Part shown: piece after piece, positions 1-6,853 of the stretch
Numbering within the stretch: position 1 is the stretch's first letter
How the letters are laid out: each line of letters opens with the position of its first letter
Assembly (NCBI GenBank): GCA_002415855.1
Contig: DIAS01000067.1
Coordinates: 2,883 to 13,347, forward strand
DNA from: Bacteroidales bacterium UBA5072
GTDB taxonomy: Bacteria > Bacteroidota > Bacteroidia > Bacteroidales > UBA10428
Length of the DNA: 10,465 nucleotides
Direction: 5' to 3'
Notes under the pieces: model-generated
Told to the model about the DNA's origin: nothing
The model's input: the letters and a program-made list of their open reading frames with translations, nothing else
Databases searched by the model: none
Program-made: the position numbers and the translations under genes

Positions 1-127
1 CGTTTTCATGGAATTCGCCTGCCAGAAGTGAATCAAGTCGGCGCGCAAGATTAGCTTCAGAATTATTTCTGGCACATGCCGTCATTATAAGAAATGCGGC
101 CAGCACTAAAAAGGCGTTTTTAATCAT
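1..127 (-). CDS. Lipoprotein N-terminus, cut by the window edge
   Basis: Starts at an ATG whose complement is at 125-127 and runs off the left edge after 42 codons. The translation begins MIKNAFLVLAAFLIMTAC, a lipoprotein signal peptide (basic start, hydrophobic stretch, Cys18 as lipid attachment site), so the product is predicted to be exported and lipid-anchored. After the cysteine comes ARNNSEANLARRLDSLLAG, a polar linker and then an amphipathic helix. Helices of this 'LDSLL' kind often precede the catalytic domain of secreted beta-lactamase-like serine hydrolases, but too little is visible to assign a family. The start lies 5 bp after the stop of the amidohydrolase gene, so the two are probably co-transcribed. 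No Shine-Dalgarno is seen. Confidence 0.75.
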   Translation of the reverse strand, partial: MIKNAFLVLAAFLIMTACARNNSEANLARRLDSLLAGEFHEN

Positions 128-132
128 CTTAT

Positions 133-1797
133 TTATAATCCTTCGCTGTCAAATACCTTTTTGCCGCCGACGAACGTTTTCAGGACTTTCACATCGCGGA
201 TCTTCACGGGATCAATTACGGTGATGTCATCATTCAGTACCACAAAATCAGCAAGCTTGCCCGGGGTAAGGGTTCCCTTTATTTTCTCATCAAATGATGC
301 AAATGCAGCATTTCTGGTATAAGCTGTCAGCGCCTGTTCAACCGTTATCTTTTGTTCCGGTACCCATCCGTCAGGATTCTTATCATCAAGCGTCCTGCGC
401 GTGACGGCGGCGTAGATACCCTCAAGCGGTGTGGCAGGAGCCACGGGCCAGTCGCTTCCAAAAGCAACCACTGCTTTCGAGTCAAACAGGGATTTAAAAA
501 CATACATGGATTTGATCCTCTCAGGACCTATTAATTCTTCAGCCCATCTGCCGTCGTCAATGGCATGATACGGTTGCATGCAGGCGACGACTCCCAGCCT
601 GGCAAATCTTTCTATATCACCAGGAGCGATGTGCTGGGCATGTTCTATCCTGAACCGGCGGTCTTTCATCCCGTTCTCTTTTTCCACCCGCTCATAAATA
701 TTCAGGAGGGTATTGATTGCCCGGTCGCCTATCGCATGGATAGCGACCTGCAGTCCGGCCTTGTCCGCATTTGAGATCCATGTATACAGGTCCTCTTCGG
801 AATTGACAAATAATCCGGAATCTGTTTTCAGGTCAGAATACGGTTCCAGGAATGCAGCGGTATGCGATCCGAGAGATCCGTCGACAAATCCCTTGAGTGC
901 GCCGGTTTTCATCCACTTATCACCCTTGCCGTCCCTGGCAACCTGTTTTTCCAGTTTTTCCCAGCGGCTGATCGTCTCCATGATGTAGACACGGGTAATG
1001 AGCTTCCCGTTTTTACGTACTCTCCCTATCGCATCTGCATAGCCGCCGGCATCGACAGCATGCACCGATGTCACCCCGTTCGATGCAAGATAATTCATTC
1101 CGGCTATAAGAGCCCTGTCGATCTGCTCACCGGATGCCGGTGGTATACTGTTAAAGATAAGATCCATCGCATTGTCCTTGAAGATACCGGTAAGCTCACC
1201 GGCCTCATCTCGCCCAATCGCTCCACCCTTTACATCCTTTACCTTCCTGTCAATCCCGGCAAGCTTCATAGCGGCAGAGTTAGCCAGTCCCATGTGCCCG
1301 TCAAGCCTTTCGACAAATACGGGGTTATCAGGTGTGACCGAATCGATCCAGCTCCTTTCGGGTAACGTTTCCCATCCTTTGCCATCCCATTCGCCTCCGG
1401 TGATCCATGTCCCCGGTTTAATGGAAGCGGCAAATTCAGCCAGCCTTTTTACGAACTCCTCCGGCGTGGAGGCATCCCTGAGCTGTACAGAAGAAAGATT
1501 TAAACCTCCCTGGAGAAAATGCAGATGAGAATCAATAAATCCGGGTGTGACAAACTTACCTCCCAGATCGGTGACAGCGGTATTTTCACCCTTGAACTTC
1601 ATTACCTCCCGGTAGCTTCCGACAGCCATGATGGTGTCACCAGCGACAGCCATGGCTTCCGCCAGGGGTTGGCTTTCATTGCCGGTCCAGATTTTTGCGC
1701 TTGTTATTATCATATCCGCGGATTGGTTTTTGGTCTGACATGACATAGCACCAGTGAGCAGGGCAATTAGCATAAAAAAGTTTTGTATGAGTTTCAT
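133..1797 (-). CDS. YtcJ-like amidohydrolase (Amidohydrolase_3 family), lipoprotein
   Basis: 554 residues. Residues 1-20 form a lipoprotein signal peptide ending GAMSC (Cys20), so the enzyme is probably anchored in the periplasm. The rest has the YtcJ-type amidohydrolase layout: a small beta domain near 27-85 (ITSAKIWTGN), the metal motif SHLHF with His91 and His93, VDGSLGSHTA at 306-315 with Lys302 just before it, IHAIGDRA with His354, RIEHAQH with His386, the metal Asp449 in FGSDWPVAP, and a C-terminal return to the beta domain (GTLTPGKLADFVVL, 508-521). These residues fit hydrolysis of a C-N bond (amide, carbamate or imide) in a metal TIM barrel. The substrate cannot be read from sequence, as this family is broad. 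Length is typical and every expected motif is present, so it looks intact. A 110-bp gap upstream may hold its promoter. Confidence 0.93.
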   Translation of the reverse strand: MKLIQNFFMLIALLTGAMSCQTKNQSADMIITSAKIWTGNESQPLAEAMAVAGDTIMAVGSYREVMKFKGENTAVTDLGGKFVTPGFIDSHLHFLQGGLNLSSVQLRDASTPEEFVKRLAEFAASIKPGTWITGGEWDGKGWETLPERSWIDSVTPDNPVFVERLDGHMGLANSAAMKLAGIDRKVKDVKGGAIGRDEAGELTGIFKDNAMDLIFNSIPPASGEQIDRALIAGMNYLASNGVTSVHAVDAGGYADAIGRVRKNGKLITRVYIMETISRWEKLEKQVARDGKGDKWMKTGALKGFVDGSLGSHTAAFLEPYSDLKTDSGLFVNSEEDLYTWISNADKAGLQVAIHAIGDRAINTLLNIYERVEKENGMKDRRFRIEHAQHIAPGDIERFARLGVVACMQPYHAIDDGRWAEELIGPERIKSMYVFKSLFDSKAVVAFGSDWPVAPATPLEGIYAAVTRRTLDDKNPDGWVPEQKITVEQALTAYTRNAAFASFDEKIKGTLTPGKLADFVVLNDDITVIDPVKIRDVKVLKTFVGGKKVFDSEGL

Positions 1798-1818
1798 TTG
1801 AGCTGATAAATTTACTTA

Positions 1819-1853
1819 TGTAAAATGACTATTTTTCTGTTCATTACTTTACA
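1819..1853 (-). repeat. Imperfect inverted repeat in the amidohydrolase leader
   Basis: In the 110-bp gap before the amidohydrolase gene, TGTAAA (1819-1824) pairs with TTTACA (1848-1853) and ATGA (1825-1828) pairs with TCAT (1841-1844). This gives ten base pairs with a 3-nt bulge and a 12-nt loop. It ends 21 bp before the start codon. It is AT-rich and has no T-run after it, so it is not a terminator. It could be an operator or a leader hairpin, or a chance dyad in AT-rich DNA. Confidence 0.25.
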
Positions 1854-1907
1854 ACAGGTTGGCCAAGTTAATCATTTTGCGATGGACATATAATACTCCG
1901 GTCATGT

Positions 1908-2327
1908 TTACTCCCCGGCTGGTTTGCGCTTTTTCCTGTTAAATTCTATCAGTTCAACAGGTGCCCCGTTATGCTCAATCATTGCTACCCTGACCCCCCC
2001 GGAAGGCGAATTGGGCCTGGTAAGAATTTTAAAATCACGGGTTGCCAGCTCGTGGTCAATGTCTTCGACTTCAAATGCCAGATGGGGAACTGTCCTGATC
2101 AATTTGTTTACCGGACTGTCCTTTTCAAATCTCATCCATTCAATGCCAAAAGGGCTCGAACTAAATCCGGAAACATATAATCCGAATTGCTGGAGGTATT
2201 TTTCATCCGGCATCTTCTTCTTTGTGGGTACGCCCATATGATGATACTTCCAGCCCCATTCGGTAATAGATTCCGGAAGTTCATTATCATGACGGAACCT
2301 GGGCATCCGGTTATGCTTTGAATCCAT
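1908..2327 (-). CDS. VOC (glyoxalase/dioxygenase fold) family protein
   Basis: 139 residues, with no signal peptide, so cytoplasmic. It has the vicinal-oxygen-chelate layout of two beta-alpha-beta-beta-beta units. The first strand carries KYHHMGVPT (His29/His30), the second unit starts with PHLAFEVEDID (His82), and the last strand carries APVELIEFN (Glu125). Spaced this way, the two histidines and the glutamate match the usual metal ligands of a VOC protein. The family includes glyoxalase I, extradiol dioxygenases, epimerases and antibiotic-binding proteins, and nothing here selects among them. A basic tail (RKKRKPAGE) ends the protein. Met8 is an alternative start, and I kept Met1 because it leaves a normal 15-bp gap to the esterase gene upstream. 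It is probably the last gene of the operon that begins near 4698. Confidence 0.85.
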   Translation of the reverse strand: MDSKHNRMPRFRHDNELPESITEWGWKYHHMGVPTKKKMPDEKYLQQFGLYVSGFSSSPFGIEWMRFEKDSPVNKLIRTVPHLAFEVEDIDHELATRDFKILTRPNSPSGGVRVAMIEHNGAPVELIEFNRKKRKPAGE

Positions 2328-2342
2328 ATTATTTTGTCAGAA

Positions 2343-3329
2343 TCATTGTTTTGAATGTCTCTTGAAAAAGTTCCAGATTACTTCGTTTGCATTTATGTCG
2401 CGGCATGTATTGCCGACGATGTTTTTCGAAAGGTACTGATAGCCGCCGGGCCATGTATGACCGCCGCCATTTATGGTGTAAAGGATCACTTCGGTGCCAT
2501 CCCCGCAACCGGTGTATGTTTTCACCTGTACAGTTGCACCATCCTGAGGGTCCTCGTCGCGTACATCAGTAATAACAGGTGCCTGCATGCATTTGTTATT
2601 ATTTACCCATAAATTAATTGTCTCATCGACAGATATAACCTTTCCTATCTTTTTTACTCCGAACGGACCGGTAATATAGCCTCCCCCTAATGGTACAAGA
2701 GGGTCATCCGTCCCGTTCATTAAAAGAACAGATACAGTGCCGGAAGGCAAGCATTTTGCAAGCAGGTTCTGCGGTATACTTCCGGCGACAGGAGCAATGG
2801 CAGTTATTTTACCAGCCAGTTCGCATCCCAGTCGGAGTGACATCATCGCGCCGTTTGACATTCCTGTGACATAAACCCTTTTTGGGTCAATGTTCAGATT
2901 CTTAATCTGGTAGTCAATCAATGCTGAAATGAAACCCACATCGTCTATATTCTCTTCGTGTGCCCTGTAATCGGTTTCATTTCCGCTCCGCCCGTCGTTC
3001 CAGTTTTTTTCAATTCCCTCGGGGTATATAACGACAAATCCTTCTTTATCAGCCAGGGTATTTAATCCACCCATTGTCAGTTTTACCATAGCTTCGGCAT
3101 TGCCGCCGCCTCCGTGCAGAGCTATAACCAGGGGAATTGATCTGGTCTTTGTAAATGAGGGAGGAGTATGGGTAAGAAAAGTCCTTTCCAGACCGTTCCA
3201 AACAATTGAACCGTAATAGCTTTTTGCCTCGACTTTAGGCGCAATGTTTCCATAACGGCTGCAGGAGGCTGTTGTGGCTAGTATAACCAGTACCAGAGGC
3301 AGTGCGATGGTCCGGTATCTATTTTTCAT
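2343..3329 (-). CDS. LpqC/PHB-depolymerase-like esterase, lipoprotein
   Basis: 328 residues. Residues 1-23 are a lipoprotein signal (ATTASC, Cys23), which places the enzyme in the envelope. It is an alpha/beta hydrolase of the PHB-depolymerase/LpqC (feruloyl-esterase-like) family. The oxyanion region is ALHGGGGNAEAM (70-81), followed by VVIYPEGI (99-106), the nucleophile elbow GMSNGAMMS with Ser158, the acid region MNGTDDPLVP with Asp209 the likely triad acid, and GGGHTWPGG with His291. The catalytic triad therefore appears complete. The family cleaves ester bonds in short polyesters, acetylated or feruloylated plant polysaccharides, or related esters, and the actual substrate is unknown. Its start is only 7 bp after the stop of the SUMF1-like gene, implying one transcript. 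No Shine-Dalgarno is seen. Confidence 0.92.
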   Translation of the reverse strand: MKNRYRTIALPLVLVILATTASCSRYGNIAPKVEAKSYYGSIVWNGLERTFLTHTPPSFTKTRSIPLVIALHGGGGNAEAMVKLTMGGLNTLADKEGFVVIYPEGIEKNWNDGRSGNETDYRAHEENIDDVGFISALIDYQIKNLNIDPKRVYVTGMSNGAMMSLRLGCELAGKITAIAPVAGSIPQNLLAKCLPSGTVSVLLMNGTDDPLVPLGGGYITGPFGVKKIGKVISVDETINLWVNNNKCMQAPVITDVRDEDPQDGATVQVKTYTGCGDGTEVILYTINGGGHTWPGGYQYLSKNIVGNTCRDINANEVIWNFFKRHSKQ

Positions 3330-3336
3330 ATATACA

Positions 3337-4080
3337 TTATTTCACGTCTTTTGCACACCTGAATCCAACTGCGAAATCCACCCAGCTACCTGGCAGTCCA
3401 TTTCTGTAGTATGTCTGATTACACATTGCACCCGAATGCCAGCTGCCTCCCCTGATTACCTTAAATCTTCCTGACGCTGGCCCTTTCGGATTTTGATTTG
3501 GTGAAGTTGCATAATAGCTGTCACTGTAATTATCAGAAGTCCATTCCCATACATTTCCTGACATATCGAACAGACCATATCCGTTAGGATTGAAAGTCCC
3601 GACTTTCATGGTAGTTTTATATTTCTTGCCGTAGTTGGCTTTCATCGAATCAATCTGCTCACCCCATGGGAAGGTGCCGGCTGGTAGCCCGCCTCTTGCT
3701 GCATATTCCCATTCTGCTTCAGTCGGGAGCCTTTTCCCGGCCCACCTGGCATATTTCTCAGCGTCATAGTAGCTTACCCCAACTACAGGATAATCAGAAT
3801 ACTCCAGGTTGCATTTAAATTGTGAGTCTCCCCAGAATTCTGGTAGCGGGTTTTTGGTGGCCATACAAAATTCATAGTACTGTTTGTTCGTCACCTCACA
3901 CTGATCCATGAAAAATGTATCAATGTGCACCTTATGCTCGGGTTGCCAGTCTGTCTTATTAGGGGTGTCCTTGCCCATCGTGAATTCTCCTGCCGGTATC
4001 AGTACCATACTTGCCGGCGGATCCTGTGTATGAAGCACGTTACATAGCGCAAGAGCCAAAAGAAAAAGTGATTGTTTCAT
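3337..4080 (-). CDS. Secreted SUMF1/FGE-sulfatase-domain protein without the FGE cysteine pair
   Basis: 247 residues. Residues 1-19 look like a Sec signal peptide. Cys13 is a poor lipobox (LALC), so the protein is probably soluble in the periplasm. The remainder is a single FGE-sulfatase/SUMF1 (C-type-lectin-like) domain: MVLIPAGEFTMG at 25-36, DQCEVTNKQYYEF at 59-71, PVVGVSYYDAEKYARWAGKR at 98-117, LPTEAEWEYAARGG at 118-131, FDMSGNVWEWTSDNY at 171-185, and VIRGGSWHSGAMCNQTYYRN at 208-227 before VGFRCAKD. True formylglycine-generating enzymes have GGSYxCHxSYC, with two catalytic cysteines. Here those positions are Ser216 and Asn221, although Cys220 lies one residue away. It is therefore unlikely to be a sulfatase activator, and no sulfatase gene is nearby. 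A binding or structural role, or another oxidase-like activity, remains possible. The next gene down is an esterase, 7 bp away. Confidence 0.92.
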   Translation of the reverse strand: MKQSLFLLALALCNVLHTQDPPASMVLIPAGEFTMGKDTPNKTDWQPEHKVHIDTFFMDQCEVTNKQYYEFCMATKNPLPEFWGDSQFKCNLEYSDYPVVGVSYYDAEKYARWAGKRLPTEAEWEYAARGGLPAGTFPWGEQIDSMKANYGKKYKTTMKVGTFNPNGYGLFDMSGNVWEWTSDNYSDSYYATSPNQNPKGPASGRFKVIRGGSWHSGAMCNQTYYRNGLPGSWVDFAVGFRCAKDVK

Positions 4081-4110
4081 TGCTTGGGTTGTTTTTATGG
4101 ATCATGGCTT

Positions 4111-4698
4111 TTAATGGTGTGTGCCTGGAAGCAGATCGGCCAGCTGCTGTTCCAGTTCGTCATACGCAGCGTCAGCTTTTGCTCCCAACGCATCAAAAGT
4201 CTTGCTTGCGAAGCTGCGCATGGTTGCTGTAAGAGTTATATCAAGAATTTCAGCATCATTGAGACCCAGTGCACGCAGCTCATCGACATCTGCCTGGGTC
4301 ATTTCGTTGGCGTTGTGTATAATCTTCTGGGCAAACTCCATCATTGCCACCTCAGATGGTTCCAGTCCTGCTTCTTTGAAATTGGTCAAAATCAGTCTCA
4401 ATTGATCGAGACTGACCCCATTCTTGATCAGGACCGCTCCATGAGCGAGCTGACAGTAACGGCATTTCAATGCCATTGCAGCCGCCAGCGTTACAAGCTC
4501 ATAGCGTCTTAAACGCAGGTTTTTACGTATACTCCCCTGGAAGGTGCGCCATGCTTCCAGCACATCTGGACGCAGGCTGAAAACCCTGGCATGGTTGGGG
4601 ACATATCCCATGCTCTTCCGATCTCCTTCGTAGATTTCACGGAGCTTGCCTTCAGCATCAGCCTCCGATGTGGTTTGAATGTACATTAGCTTTTCCAT
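4111..4698 (-). CDS. AhpD-like / carboxymuconolactone decarboxylase family protein (peroxidase-related)
   Basis: 195 residues, cytoplasmic, mainly helical. It belongs to the AhpD/CMD superfamily. The signature helix is YELVTLAAAMALKCRYCQLA followed by H86, so the redox motif is Cys79-x-x-Cys82-x3-His86, as in alkylhydroperoxidase D. The N-terminal part (DVLEAWRTFQGSIRK, residues 45-59) and the length match the 'uncharacterized peroxidase-related enzyme' branch better than a true muconolactone decarboxylase. The expected role is thiol-dependent reduction of peroxides or another small redox reaction. The partner protein is not identifiable here. Met5 (coordinate 4686) is an alternative start: GGAAAAG lies four bases before it, but neither start has a convincing ribosome site. 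It is the first gene of a likely four-gene run ending at 1908, after a 70-bp gap that may hold a promoter. Confidence 0.9.
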   Translation of the reverse strand: MEKLMYIQTTSEADAEGKLREIYEGDRKSMGYVPNHARVFSLRPDVLEAWRTFQGSIRKNLRLRRYELVTLAAAMALKCRYCQLAHGAVLIKNGVSLDQLRLILTNFKEAGLEPSEVAMMEFAQKIIHNANEMTQADVDELRALGLNDAEILDITLTATMRSFASKTFDALGAKADAAYDELEQQLADLLPGTHH

Positions 4699-4768
4699 GT
4701 TAGTTTAAAATTAGACTACGTTGGTAGACGTCTTTCCGCTATCAGTACAATACGTTTCATTCATTTAT

Positions 4769-5776
4769 CTATTCAACCAGAACATAATTCTTCAGGGATG
4801 AAAAGAAGTCGGATAAAATCTTTTGGGAATCAAAATTCTCCCAGACAATAATTTTCCGGACATTGCCGGGCTGTTCTTTCCACTGATTATCAATCATTAC
4901 CGGACATGGTATGGTATCTGGAAGAGCCCATCCGGCATTTTTGACAATGGCTACGGCAGCCATATCAAATAAGGCCCGCGATGGGGGAGTGCCGTAGTAG
5001 TGTGTATTTTTGAATAAATCAACTGAATAGTCGCCAAAATTGTAAAATTCGCCTCCGTGACGTCCGGTTACTGGTTGTTTTATTTTTGGACCCAGTCCGG
5101 CCATTTTTGACCGGACATCTTCCTGGGTAACCCGGACAGCATCAGTTCCTGACGGTTTTCCATACCGTACTGTCACTATCTCAAAAGGAATATTAGTTTG
5201 CAGCAAATAGTTCACAGAGGGAATATCGTTTTCCAGATTATACTCGCCAGGCTCGGGATAATTGGATCCCAGCCAGACCAGCCTGATTTTATCAATAATT
5301 GCCGGTTCCTTCTTTACAGCAAGGGCTACATTAGTCAGTTTGCCGACAGCAATGAGAACCAGTTTCTCATTCGTATGCCTTCTTGCCTGTTCAACTATAA
5401 AGTTTACCGCTTCGTCACCGTCAAATTCCGGATTGTCCAACTGGCCATTGATAGACTCGAAATTACCGTCAGCACCTTTTAGTATTGGAATTTTATCGTT
5501 CAGCCCAAGCAATTTAACAATCCGTTCAGCTTCGGCATATTGCTGGTCAATGTTACCTCCGTTGTAGGTAGCGTTAACTGTAATGCCTTTCACACTAAAA
5601 TTATCGCCGCTGCATAAGAGGTATGCGATAGCATGCTGGTCGTCAAGTTCGTTGTTTGTATCTGTATCAAGAATAACTGACATCTTATTCATTGGAGTGT
5701 TTTTTTCACCTTGTTTGCATGAACCGGACATTAAAAGACAACCTGTAATAAAAGTGATGACAAGTATTGATTTCAT
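4769..5776 (-). CDS. Nucleoside-hydrolase-like lipoprotein (IU_nuc_hydro family)
   Basis: 335 residues from the ATG at 5776. A longer open frame reaches 5881, but it overlaps the DUF3795 gene by about 100 bp and buries the signal peptide, so I reject it. From this start, MKSILVITFITGCLLMSGSC is a clear lipoprotein signal (Cys20), and the gap to the gene upstream is 4 bp. The fold motifs are ILDTDTNNELDDQHAIAYLL (35-54), GITVNATYNGG (64-74), AVGKLTNVALAV (143-154), GEYNLENDIPSVN (177-189) and ALFDMAAVAIV (268-278). These fit calcium-dependent N-ribohydrolases that split nucleosides into base and ribose. Two features differ from classical IU hydrolases: the D-x-D...D-D loop is two residues longer, and the C-terminal 'HD' is 'FD' (Phe270-Asp271). 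It may be an envelope nucleoside-salvage enzyme or may act on another glycoside. Confidence 0.9.
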   Translation of the reverse strand: MKSILVITFITGCLLMSGSCKQGEKNTPMNKMSVILDTDTNNELDDQHAIAYLLCSGDNFSVKGITVNATYNGGNIDQQYAEAERIVKLLGLNDKIPILKGADGNFESINGQLDNPEFDGDEAVNFIVEQARRHTNEKLVLIAVGKLTNVALAVKKEPAIIDKIRLVWLGSNYPEPGEYNLENDIPSVNYLLQTNIPFEIVTVRYGKPSGTDAVRVTQEDVRSKMAGLGPKIKQPVTGRHGGEFYNFGDYSVDLFKNTHYYGTPPSRALFDMAAVAIVKNAGWALPDTIPCPVMIDNQWKEQPGNVRKIIVWENFDSQKILSDFFSSLKNYVLVE

Positions 5777-5780
5777 GGTT

Positions 5781-6140
5781 TTAATTTTTTCTGCGGATTT
5801 CTTCCAGCCTGGTTTGTGCGCCTGGATCAATAGCAAAGTGTCTGTTAAGTTTATCACATGCGTAATCGCTGCAATATGCACAATTTACCACTTTCTTCAG
5901 TATTGCGCATTTCCTGATCTCGCAGTCGGTGCAACCTGTAAACAGCCTTCCATTTAATGCTTTACATCCGTCACAATCAGTTATAATCTCCGGTTTTGGA
6001 GTTGTCTTATAGAGACTGGCAAGCTGCTCTGCAATTTCGAATCTCATTCTTGTTTTTACAGAGTCATCTTTTTCAAGTGTTGCCATGTGAATAGGGCAGG
6101 TTTGACATTCCAGGCCGCAATATGCGATGTCCATGTTCAT
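5781..6140 (-). CDS. DUF3795 cysteine-rich protein
   Basis: 119 residues, cytoplasmic. It opens with the DUF3795 signature MNMDIAYCGLECQTCPIH and contains eleven cysteines: C8, C12, C15, C56, C59, C70, C73, C78, C87, C90 and C95. Most fall into CxxC-type or similarly close pairs: CxxxCxxC near the start, DCDGC, GCTDC, CAYC and YAC. This suggests one or more bound zinc ions or iron-sulfur clusters. The function of the family is not established, and I will not assign one. Met3 is a nearby alternative start that makes little difference. Its stop is 4 bp before the nucleoside hydrolase start, a spacing expected for translational coupling in one operon. No ribosome-binding sequence is visible. Confidence 0.92.
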   Translation of the reverse strand: MNMDIAYCGLECQTCPIHMATLEKDDSVKTRMRFEIAEQLASLYKTTPKPEIITDCDGCKALNGRLFTGCTDCEIRKCAILKKVVNCAYCSDYACDKLNRHFAIDPGAQTRLEEIRRKN

Positions 6141-6194
6141 CTTATAAATTTATTTTTTACAGCCTCCGGTAATTTGAAAAGAAGTTTTCAGGCT

Positions 6195-6767
6195 TTATAT
6201 CTTCAGAGAACCACGGAAACCTCTGGCAGCATAATAAGATTCTGCGCCGTTGTGATACACGAAGACATGGCCGTAGCGACGATCACAAAAGAGTGCACCT
6301 CCGAGGTTTCTGATAACAGGCGGTGTCTTCACCCAACTCGATGTTTTCATATCGAAATTTCCAAGTTTCTGCAATTCCCGGTACTGCTCTTCTGTTAAAA
6401 GGTCAATGCCCATTGCAGCTGCCATATCTATGGCGCTGTTTTCCGGTCTGTGTTCTTTCCTTGATTCCAGTCCCTGGCGGTCGTAACACAGACTTCTCCG
6501 GCCTGCAGGACTTTCTGCTGAAGAATCATAAAAAATGTATTCACCTGTCTTTTTATCATACCCGAAGACATCAGGTTCGCCGGCAGTTCTTTCCATTTCA
6601 TTGAGTGACCACAGTTTTTCCGTATTGGCACCCAGCTTTGCCTGTATCTGATACCATTCAAGACCTTCGTGGCGGTTCATGTTTTTCTCAAAACGGGATT
6701 TCAATGTTCTGAGCAGTTCTTCACGTTGTCCATTTGACAACACCTTTTTTATTTCTACGGCTGCCAT
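6195..6767 (-). CDS. DUF4256 family protein
   Basis: 190 residues, soluble, no signal peptide. The sequence agrees along its whole length with what I know of DUF4256: LLRTLKSRFEKNMNRHEGLE (18-37), WSLNEMERTAGEPDVFGYD (53-71), YIFYDSSAESPAGRRSLCYD (77-96), MGIDLLTEEQYRELQKLGNF (119-138), and a C-terminal GALFCDRRYGHVFVYHNGAE (157-176) ending in YYAARGFRGSLKI. Conserved polar residues in the Asp-Ser-Ser and Arg-Arg segments suggest a binding site, but the activity of the family is unknown. The gene is separated from the MORN gene upstream by 86 bp and from the DUF3795 gene downstream by 54 bp, so it could be first in the DUF4256-DUF3795-nucleoside hydrolase run. It appears full length. Confidence 0.88.
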   Translation of the reverse strand: MAAVEIKKVLSNGQREELLRTLKSRFEKNMNRHEGLEWYQIQAKLGANTEKLWSLNEMERTAGEPDVFGYDKKTGEYIFYDSSAESPAGRRSLCYDRQGLESRKEHRPENSAIDMAAAMGIDLLTEEQYRELQKLGNFDMKTSSWVKTPPVIRNLGGALFCDRRYGHVFVYHNGAESYYAARGFRGSLKI

Positions 6768-6853
6768 AGTTTTCAGTTCAGTTAATTATATATTCATCTG
6801 TATTAGCATGGTCAAGGCTCAGGGGTCATGATTGACGATCACCCAATGCCATA

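Noticed and set aside
862..1365. Plus-strand open frame of 167 codons.
   Set aside because: It lies wholly opposite the well-supported amidohydrolase, its translation is rich in random-looking Pro/His/Ser/Arg, and it shows no domain.
4072..4512. Plus-strand open frame of 146 codons.
   Set aside because: It is antisense to the AhpD-like gene, whose CxxC motif and full-length match are clear. The frame has a scattered Cys/His/Gln composition typical of a shadow.
6822..6844. GGGT...ACCC dyad just after the MORN gene, considered as a terminator.
   Set aside because: Only four continuous pairs before a mismatch, and no T-run on the minus strand.
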